Part shown: one piece after another, positions 53,258-62,482 of the stretch
Layout: each line of letters begins with the position of its first letter
Numbering within the stretch: position 1 is the first letter of the stretch
Origin: Loktanella sp. PT4BL
GTDB lineage: Bacteria; Pseudomonadota; Alphaproteobacteria; Rhodobacterales; Rhodobacteraceae
DNA: 64,000 nucleotides
Assembly (NCBI RefSeq): GCF_003201935.1
Contig: NZ_QJJL01000003.1
Location: 496,001-560,000, forward strand
Direction of reading: 5' to 3'
Notes under the pieces: generated by a model
What the model saw: only the letters and a program-made list of their open reading frames with translations
Told to the model about the DNA's origin: nothing
Databases searched by the model: none
Translations under genes and position numbers: made by a program

Positions 53258-54762
53258 CACACCCCAACATCCTGATCATCATGGTTGACCAGTTGAATGG
53301 CACGCTGTTTCCCGATGGGCCTGCCGATTGGCTGCATGCACCAAATCTCAAGGCACTGGCGGCACGGTCAACACGCTTTGCCAACGCCTACACGGCCTCT
53401 CCGCTCTGTGCGCCGGGACGGGCGTCGTTCATGTCGGGGCTGTTGCCGTCGCGGACGGGTGTCTACGACAATGCGGCCGAATTCACGTCATCCATTCCCA
53501 CCTATGCGCATCATTTGCGGCGTGCGGGCTATCAGACCTGCTTGTCGGGCAAGATGCATTTCGTGGGTCCCGATCAGATGCACGGATTCGAGGAACGTCT
53601 GACCACCGACATCTACCCTGCTGATTTCGGTTGGACCCCTGACTATCGCAAACCCGGAGAGCGGATCGACTGGTGGTATCACAATATGGGTTCGGTCACC
53701 GGCGCGGGTGTGGCCGAGATCACCAACCAGATGGAGTATGATGACGAGGTTTGCTACAATGCAACGCGCAAGCTTTATGACCTCTCACGCGGGCATGACG
53801 CACGGCCCTGGTGCCTGACCGTCAGCTTTACGCACCCGCACGATCCCTATGTGGCGCGCAAGAAATACTGGGACCTATACAAAGACTGCGCGCATTTGAT
53901 GCCACAAGTCGGACCAATCCCCTACGCCGATCAGGATGCGCATTCGCGGCGGATCCTTGATGCAAATGACCGCGATAATTTCAATATCACGGATGACGAT
54001 ATCAGGCGGGCGCGCCGCGCCTATTTCGCCAATATCTCCTATCTGGACGACAAGATCGGAGAGATACTGCAAACGCTTCAGGACACGCGGCAAGAGGCGA
54101 CAATCGTCTTCGTGTCGGATCACGGCGACATGCTGGGTGAGAGGGGGCTGTGGTTCAAAATGTCCTTCTTTGAAGGCTCTGCACGCGTCCCCTTGATGAT
54201 CGCGAGCCCTGATATGACACCGGGCCTGAACACGACCCCTGTCAGCACAATCGACGTGACACCGACGCTATGTGCACTGGCAGGCGTCGATATGTCCGAA
54301 GTCGCCCCCTGGACCACCGGCGAAAGCCTTCTCCCCCTCGGGCAAGGCGGTACCCGCGACGCGCCTGTCGCCTTGGAATACGCAGCCGAAGGCAGCGAAG
54401 CGCCCCTGGTCTGCCTGCGCTATGGCAAATGGAAATACACCCGCTGCGCGCTGGACCCTGATCAGTTGTTTGATCTGGAGGCAGATCCGCATGAACTGGT
54501 GAACCTCGCAGACGTCCCGGCCCATCAGGGCACGCTTGCACAGCTGCGCGCCAAATCCGAAACGCGCTGGGATCTTGCCACATTCGATGCAGCCGTGCGT
54601 CAATCCCAAGCCTGCCGCTGGGTGGTGTATGAAGCATTGCGCAACGGCAATTATTACCCGTGGGACTACCAGCCGCTGCAAAAAGCCTCCGAACGCTACA
54701 TGCGCAATCATATGGACCTGAATGTGCTCGAAGAGAGCCAGCGCTTCCCGCGTGGTGAATAA
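53254..54762 (+). CDS. betC: Choline-sulfatase
   Basis: A 502-residue arylsulfatase-family enzyme. The sulfatase signature CAPGR lies at residues 52-56 (SPLCAPGRASFMSGLLPSR), with C52 the residue converted to formylglycine. Metal-site residues are seen in IMVDQLN and in VSDHGDMLGERG. The C-terminal RYMRNHMDLNVLEESQRFPRG matches BetC. It releases choline and sulfate from choline-O-sulfate in the cytosol. It overlaps betI by 4 bp and is normally followed by betB or betA; here only betA follows, after 137 bp. Confidence 0.93.
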   Translation: MTHPNILIIMVDQLNGTLFPDGPADWLHAPNLKALAARSTRFANAYTASPLCAPGRASFMSGLLPSRTGVYDNAAEFTSSIPTYAHHLRRAGYQTCLSGKMHFVGPDQMHGFEERLTTDIYPADFGWTPDYRKPGERIDWWYHNMGSVTGAGVAEITNQMEYDDEVCYNATRKLYDLSRGHDARPWCLTVSFTHPHDPYVARKKYWDLYKDCAHLMPQVGPIPYADQDAHSRRILDANDRDNFNITDDDIRRARRAYFANISYLDDKIGEILQTLQDTRQEATIVFVSDHGDMLGERGLWFKMSFFEGSARVPLMIASPDMTPGLNTTPVSTIDVTPTLCALAGVDMSEVAPWTTGESLLPLGQGGTRDAPVALEYAAEGSEAPLVCLRYGKWKYTRCALDPDQLFDLEADPHELVNLADVPAHQGTLAQLRAKSETRWDLATFDAAVRQSQACRWVVYEALRNGNYYPWDYQPLQKASERYMRNHMDLNVLEESQRFPRGE

Positions 54763-54769
54763 CCGCGTC

Positions 54770-54801
54770 TTTCCATGTCCCTTCAAACTTCCGCCGGAGG
54801 C
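54770..54801 (-). repeat. 32-bp inverted repeat, right arm
   Basis: This is the exact reverse complement of 49727-49758, 7 bp after the betC stop. Reading the plus strand it begins TTTCCATGTCCCTTC and ends CCGCCGGAGGC. It lies in the 137-bp betC-betA gap. Confidence 0.85.
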
Positions 54802-54899
54802 TTCTGCCCTATGCTCCATGATACCAACACCCGCTCGTCACGCGCTTGCGCGCATTCTTCGTTCCGCGACGAGCGCCGTCAGGCGCAAGGAGCGCGCTG

Positions 54900-56558
54900 A
54901 TGCAGGCTGATTATGTTATCGTTGGCGCAGGTTCTGCTGGCTGCGCCATCGCCTACCGTCTTGCCGAGGCGGGCAAACAGGTCCTCATCATCGAATATGG
55001 CGGCTCCGATGCCGGCCCGTTCATCCAGATGCCTGCCGCCTTGTCCTATCCGATGAATATGTCGCGCTATGACTGGGGCATGAAATCCGAACCTGAACCG
55101 CATCTGGGTGGACGGCAACTCGTCACGCCGCGCGGCAAGGTGATCGGTGGATCTTCCTCGATCAACGGCATGATCTATGTGCGGGGCCATGCCTGCGATT
55201 ATGACTATTGGGCGGAAAGCGGTGCACACGGCTGGTCCTATGCCGATGTGCTGCCCTACTTCAAACGGATGGAGCACTGGCACGATGGTGGCCATGGCGG
55301 CGATCCGGAATGGCGCGGCAAAGACGGGCCGCTGCATGTCACCCGCGGCCCCCGCAAAAACCCCCTCACACGCGCTTTTGTCGAGGCGGGCCGCCAGGCG
55401 GGCTATCCTATCACCGATGACTATAACGGCGCGCAGCAAGAAGGGTTCGGACCGTTCGACGCCACAATCTACAAGGGCAAACGCTGGTCGGCGGCAACGG
55501 CCTACCTGCGCCTTGCGCTCAAGCGCCCCAACTGCAACATCACCCATGCCCTTGCGCGGCGCATCGTGATCGAGAACGGCCGCGCCGTCGGGGTTGAGGT
55601 CAGCCGTGGCAAGAAGATCGAGGTAATAAAAGCCAACAAAGAGGTCATCATCGCGGCCTCGTCACTGAACTCACCCAAACTTTTGATGCTTTCGGGCATT
55701 GGCCCCGCCGCACATCTTGCGGAGCACGGGATTGAGGTCATCGCCGACCGCCCCGGTGTCGGCCAGAACCTGCAGGACCATCTGGAACTTTACATCCAGC
55801 AGGCCGCGACAAAACCGGTCTCGCTTTTTGCGCATTGGAATATCCGCGGCAAAGCCAAAATCGGGCTGGAGTGGCTTTTGTGGAAAACCGGCCTTGGCAG
55901 TTCGAACCAATTCGAGAGCGCCGGTTTCATCCGCTCAAAAGCCGGCGTCAAATATCCCGATATCCAATACCATTTCCTGCCGATTGCCGTCAGCTATGAC
56001 GGCAAGGTTGCCCCCGAAGGCCACGGGTTTCAGGCGCATGTCGGCCCGATGCGCTCACAATCGCGCGGGCAGGTCACCTTGCGGTCGGCGGACCCGAATG
56101 ATCACCCGAAAATCGAATTCAACTACATGTCCCACCCGCAGGACTGGGAAGATTTCCGCACCTGCATCCGCCTGACCCGCGAGATTTTTGCGCAACCGGC
56201 ATTCGATGAATTCCGTGGCCATGAAATCCAGCCGGGTGATGCGGCCCAAACCGATGAAGAGCTTGACGCCGTGATCCGCGAGCATGCCGAAAGCGCCTAT
56301 CATCCCTGCGGGACCTGCAAGATGGGAGATGTGAATGACCCGATGGCGGTCGTTGATCCCGAAACCCGTGTGATCGGGGTCGCGGGCCTGCGGGTTGCGG
56401 ATAGTTCGATCTTTCCGCGTGTCACCAACGGGAACACCAACGGGCCTTCGATCATGGTTGGCGAGAAGGCGGCAGATCATATCCTGCAACGGCAACCTTT
56501 GGCGCCCGCAAATGATCAGCCGTGGATCCACCCGCATTGGGAAACGCAGCAGCGGTAA
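54900..56558 (+). CDS. betA: Choline dehydrogenase
   Basis: A 552-residue GMC-family flavoenzyme: ADP-binding [10 protein letters not shown] at residues 9-18, GMC signature [26 protein letters not shown], the catalytic His in [10 protein letters not shown] (about residue 467) and the Asn region [18 protein letters not shown]. It oxidises choline to betaine aldehyde and further to betaine, at the membrane with respiratory acceptors. AAGGAG at 54889 gives a good site for the ATG at 54900. betB, the aldehyde dehydrogenase gene, is not adjacent. Confidence 0.95.
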   Translation: MQADYVIVGAGSAGCAIAYRLAEAGKQVLIIEYGGSDAGPFIQMPAALSYPMNMSRYDWGMKSEPEPHLGGRQLVTPRGKVIGGSSSINGMIYVRGHACDYDYWAESGAHGWSYADVLPYFKRMEHWHDGGHGGDPEWRGKDGPLHVTRGPRKNPLTRAFVEAGRQAGYPITDDYNGAQQEGFGPFDATIYKGKRWSAATAYLRLALKRPNCNITHALARRIVIENGRAVGVEVSRGKKIEVIKANKEVIIAASSLNSPKLLMLSGIGPAAHLAEHGIEVIADRPGVGQNLQDHLELYIQQAATKPVSLFAHWNIRGKAKIGLEWLLWKTGLGSSNQFESAGFIRSKAGVKYPDIQYHFLPIAVSYDGKVAPEGHGFQAHVGPMRSQSRGQVTLRSADPNDHPKIEFNYMSHPQDWEDFRTCIRLTREIFAQPAFDEFRGHEIQPGDAAQTDEELDAVIREHAESAYHPCGTCKMGDVNDPMAVVDPETRVIGVAGLRVADSSIFPRVTNGNTNGPSIMVGEKAADHILQRQPLAPANDQPWIHPHWETQQR

Positions 56559-56573
56559 GAAACCTGTGACATG

Positions 56574-56589
56574 TTAACACTTTCTTAAC
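56574..56589 (+). promoter_or_regulatory. Candidate CtrA-binding site
   Basis: TTAACACTTTCTTAAC matches the alphaproteobacterial CtrA consensus TTAA-N7-TTAAC exactly. It is in the 84-bp gap before the thermonuclease gene, 54 bp from its ATG. The match is short and could occur by chance, but the position in a promoter gap is suitable. Confidence 0.5.
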
Positions 56590-56642
56590 CTTTATACCCA
56601 TTCGGGCTTGAAGCGGGGCTTAACTCTTCTCTAACTCAGAGA

Positions 56643-57287
56643 ATGTTTCGCATACTGACCCTTCTTATGGCGCTCATCGCCACTCCTGCGCTTGCGGCCC
56701 CCAACGGCACGGTCCGCGTCATTGATGCTGACACGATTGATGTGGGGGGCACACGGGTGCGGCTTTTCGGGATTGATGCGCCGGAAATGGGACAACCCTG
56801 TTCAGCGGACGGGCGGCAGTGGGATTGCGGGGCCTGGACCCGCGATGCGGTGCGCAACCGCTTTGAAGGCACCTACGCCCGCTGCCAACAGCGCGACATC
56901 GACCGTTATGGCCGCGTCGTGGCGCAATGTACGGTCGACGGGCAGGACATGGGCCAGTTGATTGTCTATTCCGGCATGGCCTGGGCATTCCGGCGCTATT
57001 CCGAAACCTATGATCTTGACGAAAAGGCCGCCGCGATTGCGGAACGCGGGCTTTGGGCTGTGGACGTGCAGATGCCGTCTGATTTTCGCGCGACGCAATT
57101 CGCAGATGATCCGGTGCCGAACCGGAATTGCGCGATCAAAGGTAATATCTCGTCCTCTGGCCGCATCTATCACATGCCCGGACAGGAACATTACGACCGC
57201 ACCCGTATTAATCCCGCCAATGGCGAGCGGTGGTTTTGTACGCAGGCCGAGGCCGAAGCCGCAGGTTGGCGCGCGGCCCGTCGGTAG
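56643..57287 (+). CDS. Secreted thermonuclease-family (SNase-like) nuclease
   Basis: A 214-residue protein: Sec signal to about residue 20 (ALA), then the SNase domain with VIDADTIDVGGTRVRLFGIDAPE (catalytic Arg and Glu) and RDIDRYGRVVAQC (second catalytic Arg). The C-terminus carries CAIKGNISSSGRIYHMPGQEHYDRT, a small module often following such nucleases. It probably degrades nucleic acid in the periplasm or medium, calcium-dependently. Monocistronic, with a possible CtrA box upstream. Confidence 0.88.
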   Translation: MFRILTLLMALIATPALAAPNGTVRVIDADTIDVGGTRVRLFGIDAPEMGQPCSADGRQWDCGAWTRDAVRNRFEGTYARCQQRDIDRYGRVVAQCTVDGQDMGQLIVYSGMAWAFRRYSETYDLDEKAAAIAERGLWAVDVQMPSDFRATQFADDPVPNRNCAIKGNISSSGRIYHMPGQEHYDRTRINPANGERWFCTQAEAEAAGWRAARR

Positions 57288-57360
57288 TTGATCCGGATCA
57301 ATGAAAGCGGCGCTCGGGGACACTAGGATCACAGTGACCAATCAACAAAGGACTATTGTG

Positions 57361-57600
57361 ATGTCGCATACCCCGCACGAGCTTATCGAAGAGTTTCCAG
57401 ACCAGATCGCAGCAATGCAATCGCTCAAGGAAAATGACGCTCATTTCGCCAGGATCTATGATGAATACCATGCGATTAATCGTGCAATCCATCGGGCCGA
57501 GACAGATGTCGAACCCACGGACGACCTGCATATGAGCGAGATGCGCAAACAGCGCATGATGCTGAAAGATCAGGTTGCGGCGGCTTTACGGGCGGCCTGA
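57361..57600 (+). CDS. DUF465 (YdcH-like) protein
   Basis: A 79-residue helical protein: MSHTPHELIEEFPDQIAAMQSLKENDAHFARIYDEYHAINRAIHRAET and the C-terminal KQRMMLKDQVAAALR. This is the DUF465 hairpin family, small coiled-coil proteins of unknown function. The ATG at 57361 starts the family sequence. It converges on the CoxG gene with the two stops directly abutting. Confidence 0.87.
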   Translation: MSHTPHELIEEFPDQIAAMQSLKENDAHFARIYDEYHAINRAIHRAETDVEPTDDLHMSEMRKQRMMLKDQVAAALRAA

Positions 57601-58053
57601 TCAGGCCGCCTCTCCGTCCTCGACGACCTTCTGGAAACGCTCAAAGAATTCGTCCGCCATCTTGCGGGCGAATCCACCGATAATCCGGCTGCCAAGCTGG
57701 GCCAGCTTGCCGCCCACTTTGGCCTCGACGTCATAGGTCAATTCGGTGCCGCCCTCGACTTCGGTCAGCACCACATCGGCCCCGCCTTTGGCAAAGCCCG
57801 CAACGCCACCTTTGCCTTCGCCGGTGATGGTATAGCTCTTGCCGGGCACGACGTTTTCCAGTGTCACTTCGCCTTTGAACGTGGCCTTCACCGGTCCGAC
57901 CTTCTGTTTGACGACTGCGGCAAAGCCCTCTTCGGGCGAGCCGGTCAACTCCTCACAGCCTGGAATGCAGGCCTTGAGTGTTTCGGGTGAGTTGAGATGT
58001 GTCCAGACCGTATCAATATCGGCGGCAATGACTTTTGAACCTTTCAGTTCCAT
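57601..58053 (-). CDS. CoxG-like SRPBCC-domain protein
   Basis: A 150-residue START/SRPBCC-fold protein beginning MELKGSKVIAADIDTVWTHLNSPETLKACIPGCEEL and ending FFERFQKVVEDGE, as in CO dehydrogenase subunit G (CoxG). In many genomes this family stands alone without CO dehydrogenase genes, and none are seen here, so a CO-specific role is doubtful. It may bind a hydrophobic ligand or assist molybdenum-enzyme membrane attachment. It precedes pccR on the opposite side of a 45-bp gap. Confidence 0.85.
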   Translation of the reverse strand: MELKGSKVIAADIDTVWTHLNSPETLKACIPGCEELTGSPEEGFAAVVKQKVGPVKATFKGEVTLENVVPGKSYTITGEGKGGVAGFAKGGADVVLTEVEGGTELTYDVEAKVGGKLAQLGSRIIGGFARKMADEFFERFQKVVEDGEAA

Positions 58054-58098
58054 GAGCGTTCCTCCCTGTATGTAAACATAGCAGCGGGAATGCGTCGT

Positions 58099-59499
58099 TT
58101 AGTCAAGCTGATAGGGCAAGATCCCGCGCCGGTCGGGATCAACGCGCAACTGCCTTTCCAGTGGTGGCACAGAGCGCTGGTGACAGTTCCGCCGCTCGCA
58201 AATCCGGCAGGAAATCCCGATGGGGGCATAGGTTTCGGCCGCGCCCAGATCCATGTGGTCGGCATAGACCAAAGCGGGCGCATGTTTCACCTCACAGCCC
58301 AGCCCGATGGCATAGCGGCGGGTCGGGACATTATAGGCGCCGCCTGATTTGCTTACATCCCGCGCAAGGCAGAAATAGCGCACGCCGTCGGGGGTTTCGG
58401 CTAGTTGGCGCAGGAATTGTCCGGGTAGTTCGAATGCCTGATGCACATTCCACAGCGGACACGCCCCGCCGTAGCGTGCAAATTGCAGAGTTGTGGCCGA
58501 GTGCCGTTTCGTGATCGTGCCGGCCTGATCGACGCGGACAAAGAAGAACGGGATGCCTTTGGCGCCGGGGCGTTGCAGCGTGGAGAGCCGGTGCGCGACC
58601 TGTTCGATGGAAGCGCCAAAGCGCGCGGAAAGAACCTCAAGGTCGTGCCGCGTGGCTTGGGCTGCGGACAGGAATGCGCCATAGGGCATCAGGGCGGCCC
58701 CTGCGAAATAATTGGCCAGTCCCACTTTGGCGATGCTGCGCGCCTCGTCCGACTGAAAGCGGGCAAGGTCAAGGGTGGCTTCCAGCAACGGTTCCTGTGC
58801 GATGAGCGCCAGTTGCAGCAAAAGCTGAAAGGTTTGTGTGGCATGATTGGCATATTGCGAGATCGTCAGGGTCTTGGTTGCCGGATCAAAGTGCCGCATG
58901 TCGGCGACATCCTTGAACACGGTGGTGATCCCGTGACTGTCCAGCATGCGCACGGCGGCATCGGCCATCGCTTCGCCGGGGTTTGTGCGGCTGGCAAACC
59001 GTTCGGCGGCACGATCCACCGCGTCGATATAGTTGTCGCAATAATGGAAGAAATCGCGCACCTCTTCCCATGGGCTCGGGCGCAGGCGGGCGTCTTCGCG
59101 GCCCAAAGCCTCGTCCAGTGAGGCCAGCCGTTCATGGGTCTGGCGGTAGGCCGCATGCAGATCAAGAAACGCGCGCGCAAGGGCAGGGGCGTTGGCCGCA
59201 GCAAGGCGCATGTCAGCGAGCGCAGGGGCAGGGCCTGTAAAGACCGGATCGGCCAGCGCCTCGCGCATATCGCTGACCAGGCGCGCCTCGTCACCCGATT
59301 GCAACTCGGTCACGTCAAAGCCGAACTCCTGCGCCAGCCCCAACACCACGGCGGTCGAGACCGGCCTGTTATTGTTTTCCATCTGGTTGAGATAGGGCAG
59401 CGACACGCCCAGTTTTTCGGCAAAGTTCTTTTGCGTGAGTGACAGCCTGCCGCGCAGTTCGCGCAGTTTCGCACCAGCATAGAGTTTCTGAACTGCCAT
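58099..59499 (-). CDS. pccR: Short-chain fatty acyl-CoA regulator (PccR/ScfR family)
   Basis: A 466-residue regulator in the layout of R. sphaeroides PccR: N-terminal XRE helix-turn-helix (LRELRGRLSLTQKNFAEKLGVSLPYLNQMENNNRPV), an IrrE/DUF955-like middle (about 150-300), and a C-terminal ScfR domain with GISCRICERRNCHQRSVPPL. In R. sphaeroides PccR activates propionyl-CoA carboxylase genes. Here pccB lies 1.5 kb away in opposite orientation with an MFS gene between. The ATG at 59499 is preferred to the GTG at 59502. A TTTGC tandem just upstream suggests autoregulation. Confidence 0.85.
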   Translation of the reverse strand: MAVQKLYAGAKLRELRGRLSLTQKNFAEKLGVSLPYLNQMENNNRPVSTAVVLGLAQEFGFDVTELQSGDEARLVSDMREALADPVFTGPAPALADMRLAAANAPALARAFLDLHAAYRQTHERLASLDEALGREDARLRPSPWEEVRDFFHYCDNYIDAVDRAAERFASRTNPGEAMADAAVRMLDSHGITTVFKDVADMRHFDPATKTLTISQYANHATQTFQLLLQLALIAQEPLLEATLDLARFQSDEARSIAKVGLANYFAGAALMPYGAFLSAAQATRHDLEVLSARFGASIEQVAHRLSTLQRPGAKGIPFFFVRVDQAGTITKRHSATTLQFARYGGACPLWNVHQAFELPGQFLRQLAETPDGVRYFCLARDVSKSGGAYNVPTRRYAIGLGCEVKHAPALVYADHMDLGAAETYAPIGISCRICERRNCHQRSVPPLERQLRVDPDRRGILPYQLD

Positions 59500-59507
59500 C
59501 ACGTACC

Positions 59508-59523
59508 TTTGCAGATTTGCTAA
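59508..59523. promoter_or_regulatory. PccR-type tandem site at pccR promoter
   Basis: TTTGCAGA directly followed by TTTGCTAA lies 9-24 bp upstream of the pccR ATG. Its first 13 bases are identical to those of the site at 60832-60847. The TTTGC half-sites recall the TTTGCAAA motif described for PccR in Rhodobacter sphaeroides. Negative or positive autoregulation is inferred, not shown. Confidence 0.6.
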
Positions 59524-59550
59524 CTCACATTAGCCGCTGCAAAGAGCGCG

Positions 59551-60762
59551 TCAAGCGATGCGGCGTTCCCGCCAGACCACGAACAGGACGGACAGCATTG
59601 CCAGCACCGACACCAGAAGCATCAGCAATTGCAAAGGCAATGTGCCGCTTTCCACGGTCAGGATGCCACCTGCGAATTGCGAAAGTGCAGCGCCGCCGCC
59701 AATCATGATGGCCCCGCCAAGTCCGCTTGCCGTGCCTGCCAGATGCGGGCGCACCGAGATTGATCCTGCCATGACGTTGGGCAGCGTCATGCCGTTGCCC
59801 AAGCCAAGGAAGACGCAAAAGCCGAAGAAGTTAAGCGGATGGATCACGCCCGCCAACGTCAGCAGGGCGGACGTTCCAAGGCCTGCAATCGTAATGGCCG
59901 TACCGATCAAGGCCATGCGGTTGATGCCAAACTGCACTGAATATCGCCCCGACAGGAAATTGCCGAAGGCGTAGCCAAGGGCGGGTGCGCCAATCGCGAT
60001 CCCGCTCCACACCGGTGAGAGACCGAAAATCTCGGATGCGACGAAGGACGCGCCGCCCAGCAGAGCAAAGAATGCGCCTGAGCCGAAGGCCGCGCAAAGC
60101 ACGTAGCCCCAAAACCGCGGCGAGCGCAGGAGTTCGGGATAGGAGGCGAGCTGGTCGCTGAAACTGGTGCCTTTGCCTGCAACGGTTTCACCCAGATCGA
60201 AGTAGCACAGCGCGAATGTTGCCATGCCTGCGAGAGCGAGAAAGACAAATGTTGCATGCCAGTCGAAGGCCTGTTCCAGCGCGCCACCCAGCATCGGGCC
60301 CAGCATCGGCACCAGCGCCATGCCCATCGTGACATAGCCGATCATCGATGCGGCTTGGTCCTGCGGGACGATATCGCGCACAATCGCACGTCCCAGCGCC
60401 ATGCAGGTCGCAACTGCGGCCTGAATGATGCGGAAGAACAGGAATGTTTCGACTGTGATGGCCATCAGCGCCCCGATGGTGGCGAGCACGAAAATAAACA
60501 GCGACCCCAACACCATCACCCGCCGCCCGAAGCGGTCAGAGATCGGGCCGACAAAAATCTGCAAGATGGCCGTCGCTGCCAGATAGCCGGAGAGGGCAAT
60601 CTGCATAATGGCATAATCGGTGTTAAAATAGGTCGTCATCGTTGCCAGCGACGGCAGGAAGATGGACATATTCAGCGCGGACATGCCGGTAATCAGCACA
60701 AGCGTGATGATATGCGGTGGTGTGGTGCGATCCAGAAAGCGGATCATCGGTAAGGAAGCCAT
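59551..60762 (-). CDS. Bcr/CflA-family MFS multidrug efflux transporter
   Basis: A 403-residue transporter of about 12 membrane helices with motif GPISDRFGRRVMVLGS (loop 2-3) and the Bcr/CflA-typical RIIQAAVATCMALGRAIVRD segment in helix 4. It likely exports drugs or small metabolites by proton antiport. It starts 191 bp from pccB on the opposite strand, so a TTTGC-type tandem in that gap may influence both. It lies in the pccR-pccB interval by position only; substrate unknown. Confidence 0.88.
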   Translation of the reverse strand: MASLPMIRFLDRTTPPHIITLVLITGMSALNMSIFLPSLATMTTYFNTDYAIMQIALSGYLAATAILQIFVGPISDRFGRRVMVLGSLFIFVLATIGALMAITVETFLFFRIIQAAVATCMALGRAIVRDIVPQDQAASMIGYVTMGMALVPMLGPMLGGALEQAFDWHATFVFLALAGMATFALCYFDLGETVAGKGTSFSDQLASYPELLRSPRFWGYVLCAAFGSGAFFALLGGASFVASEIFGLSPVWSGIAIGAPALGYAFGNFLSGRYSVQFGINRMALIGTAITIAGLGTSALLTLAGVIHPLNFFGFCVFLGLGNGMTLPNVMAGSISVRPHLAGTASGLGGAIMIGGGAALSQFAGGILTVESGTLPLQLLMLLVSVLAMLSVLFVVWRERRIA

Positions 60763-60831
60763 ACACTTGATCTATGCCTCTGATCGGGGCTTGTCCATCG
60801 CTGTGCGAAAAAGCGATCAGAATTTCTCTTA

Positions 60832-60847
60832 TTTGCAGATTTGCAAA
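60832..60847. promoter_or_regulatory. PccR-type tandem site in MFS/pccB gap
   Basis: TTTGCAGA directly followed by TTTGCAAA in the 190-bp gap between the divergent MFS and pccB genes. It shares the first 13 bases with 59508-59523. A further TTTGCAAA lies at 60872-60879, 73 bp before the pccB ATG. The published PccR motif, as I recall it, is two TTTGCAAA boxes four bases apart; here the boxes abut. Confidence 0.65.
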
Positions 60848-60871
60848 AAATTCATTTAGCTAACTGCATTA

Positions 60872-60879
60872 TTTGCAAA
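60872..60879. promoter_or_regulatory. Additional TTTGCAAA box upstream of pccB
   Basis: A perfect palindromic octamer TTTGCAAA, 73 bp before the pccB ATG, preceded by CTGCATTA. Its distance from the tandem site at 60832 is 24 bp between ends. It could be a third half-site for PccR at the pccB promoter. Confidence 0.45.
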
Positions 60880-60952
60880 TATGCCCGAAGTCGCTTCTCG
60901 CGCGCAGGGGGGCAGGCTATACAGACCCAACAATTGGCGGAGGTGTGATCTG

Positions 60953-62482
60953 ATGGATGTCTTGCAGGAACTGGAAACGCGGCGTGAAGCGGCCCGGATG
61001 GGTGGCGGCGCAAAACGGATTGCCGCGCAGCACAGCAAGGGCAAGCTGACCGCACGCGAGCGGATCGAGCTGCTTTTGGATGCGGATTCATTCGAAGAGT
61101 TTGATATGTTCGTGGCTCACCGCTGCACCGATTTCGGCATGGAAAAAGAGCGCCCTGCCGGTGATGGTGTGGTCACAGGCTGGGGTACGATCAACGGGCG
61201 GTTGGTCTATGTTTTCAGCCAGGACTTCACTGTCATGGGCGGGTCTGTGTCTGAAACGCACGGCCAGAAAATCTGCAAGATCATGGATATGGCGATCCAG
61301 AATGGCGCGCCGATCATCGGGATCAACGACAGTGGAGGCGCGCGTATTCAAGAGGGTGTCGCCAGCCTTGCCGCTTACGGAGAAGTCTTTCAGCGCAATA
61401 TCACGGCCTCGGGCGTTGTCCCGCAGATCAGCCTGATCATGGGGCCGACGGCGGGTGGCGCGGTTTATTCGCCTGCGATGACCGACTTTATCTTTATGGT
61501 CAAAGACAGTTCCTACATGTTCGTCACAGGTCCTGATGTGGTCAAGACCGTGACCAATGAACAGGTCACCGCCGAGGAACTGGGCGGGGCCGGGACCCAC
61601 ACCAAGAAATCATCCGTGGCCGATGCGGCCTTTGAAAACGATGTCGAGGCGATTGCCGAGGTACGCCGTCTGATTGATTTCCTGCCTTTGCATAACCGCG
61701 ACAAGCCGCCCGTGCGGCCTTTCTTTGACGATGTGAACCGGATCGAGGAAAGCCTTGATACGCTGGTGCCTGATAACCCCAACATGCCCTACGACATGAA
61801 AGAGCTGATCACGAAGCTGGCGGATGAGGGCGACTTTTACGAAATTCAGGAAGAGTTCGCCAAGAATATCCTGACCGGATTTATCCGCCTTGAGGGATCA
61901 ACCGTCGGTGTGGTTGCCAACCAGCCGATGGTGCTTGCGGGCTGTCTTGATATTGATGCCTCACGCAAAGCCGCGCGCTTTGTCCGTTTTTGTGATGCCT
62001 TCGACATTCCGATCCTGACCCTTGTCGACGTGCCCGGGTTCTTGCCCGGGACCAGTCAGGAATATGCTGGTGTGATCAAACACGGCGCCAAGCTCTTGTT
62101 TGCCTATGGCGAGGCGACGGTACCCAAAGTGACGGTGATCACGCGCAAAGCCTATGGCGGGGCCTATGTGGTGATGTCGTCCAAGCACCTGCGCGGTGAT
62201 TTCAACTACGCATGGCCCACATCAGAGATTGCCGTGATGGGTGCCAAAGGGGCGACCGAGATCATTCACCGTGCCGACCTGAACAATCCCGAGAAACTCG
62301 CCAAGCACACGCGGGATTACGAAGACCGCTTTGCCAACCCGTTTGTGGCTGCCGAAAAAGGTGTCATCGACGAGGTGATCATGCCGCAGTCTACGCGAAA
62401 GCGGGTCTGCCGTGCCTTTGCCTCACTCCGCACCAAGAAAGTCCAGACGCCTTGGAAGAAGCACGACAATATTCCGCTTTGA
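60953..62482 (+). CDS. pccB: Propionyl-CoA carboxylase beta subunit
   Basis: A 509-residue carboxyltransferase of exactly the usual length. It has the acyl-CoA carboxylase markers [43 protein letters not shown] and [32 protein letters not shown], with oxyanion Gly-Gly pairs. It transfers CO2 from biotin on PccA to propionyl-CoA to give methylmalonyl-CoA. The ATG at 60953 follows a GGAGG site at 60938; a longer frame from 60881 starts inside the operator region. pccA probably lies beyond the right end of the window. Confidence 0.95.
   Translation: MDVLQELETRREAARMGGGAKRIAAQHSKGKLTARERIELLLDADSFEEFDMFVAHRCTDFGMEKERPAGDGVVTGWGTINGRLVYVFSQDFTVMGGSVSETHGQKICKIMDMAIQNGAPIIGINDSGGARIQEGVASLAAYGEVFQRNITASGVVPQISLIMGPTAGGAVYSPAMTDFIFMVKDSSYMFVTGPDVVKTVTNEQVTAEELGGAGTHTKKSSVADAAFENDVEAIAEVRRLIDFLPLHNRDKPPVRPFFDDVNRIEESLDTLVPDNPNMPYDMKELITKLADEGDFYEIQEEFAKNILTGFIRLEGSTVGVVANQPMVLAGCLDIDASRKAARFVRFCDAFDIPILTLVDVPGFLPGTSQEYAGVIKHGAKLLFAYGEATVPKVTVITRKAYGGAYVVMSSKHLRGDFNYAWPTSEIAVMGAKGATEIIHRADLNNPEKLAKHTRDYEDRFANPFVAAEKGVIDEVIMPQSTRKRVCRAFASLRTKKVQTPWKKHDNIPL

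Noticed and set aside
49727-54801. Composite transposon bounded by the 32-bp inverted repeat
   Set aside because: No transposase, no target-site duplication visible, and the enclosed genes look native in codon use and context; kept as a repeat finding only.
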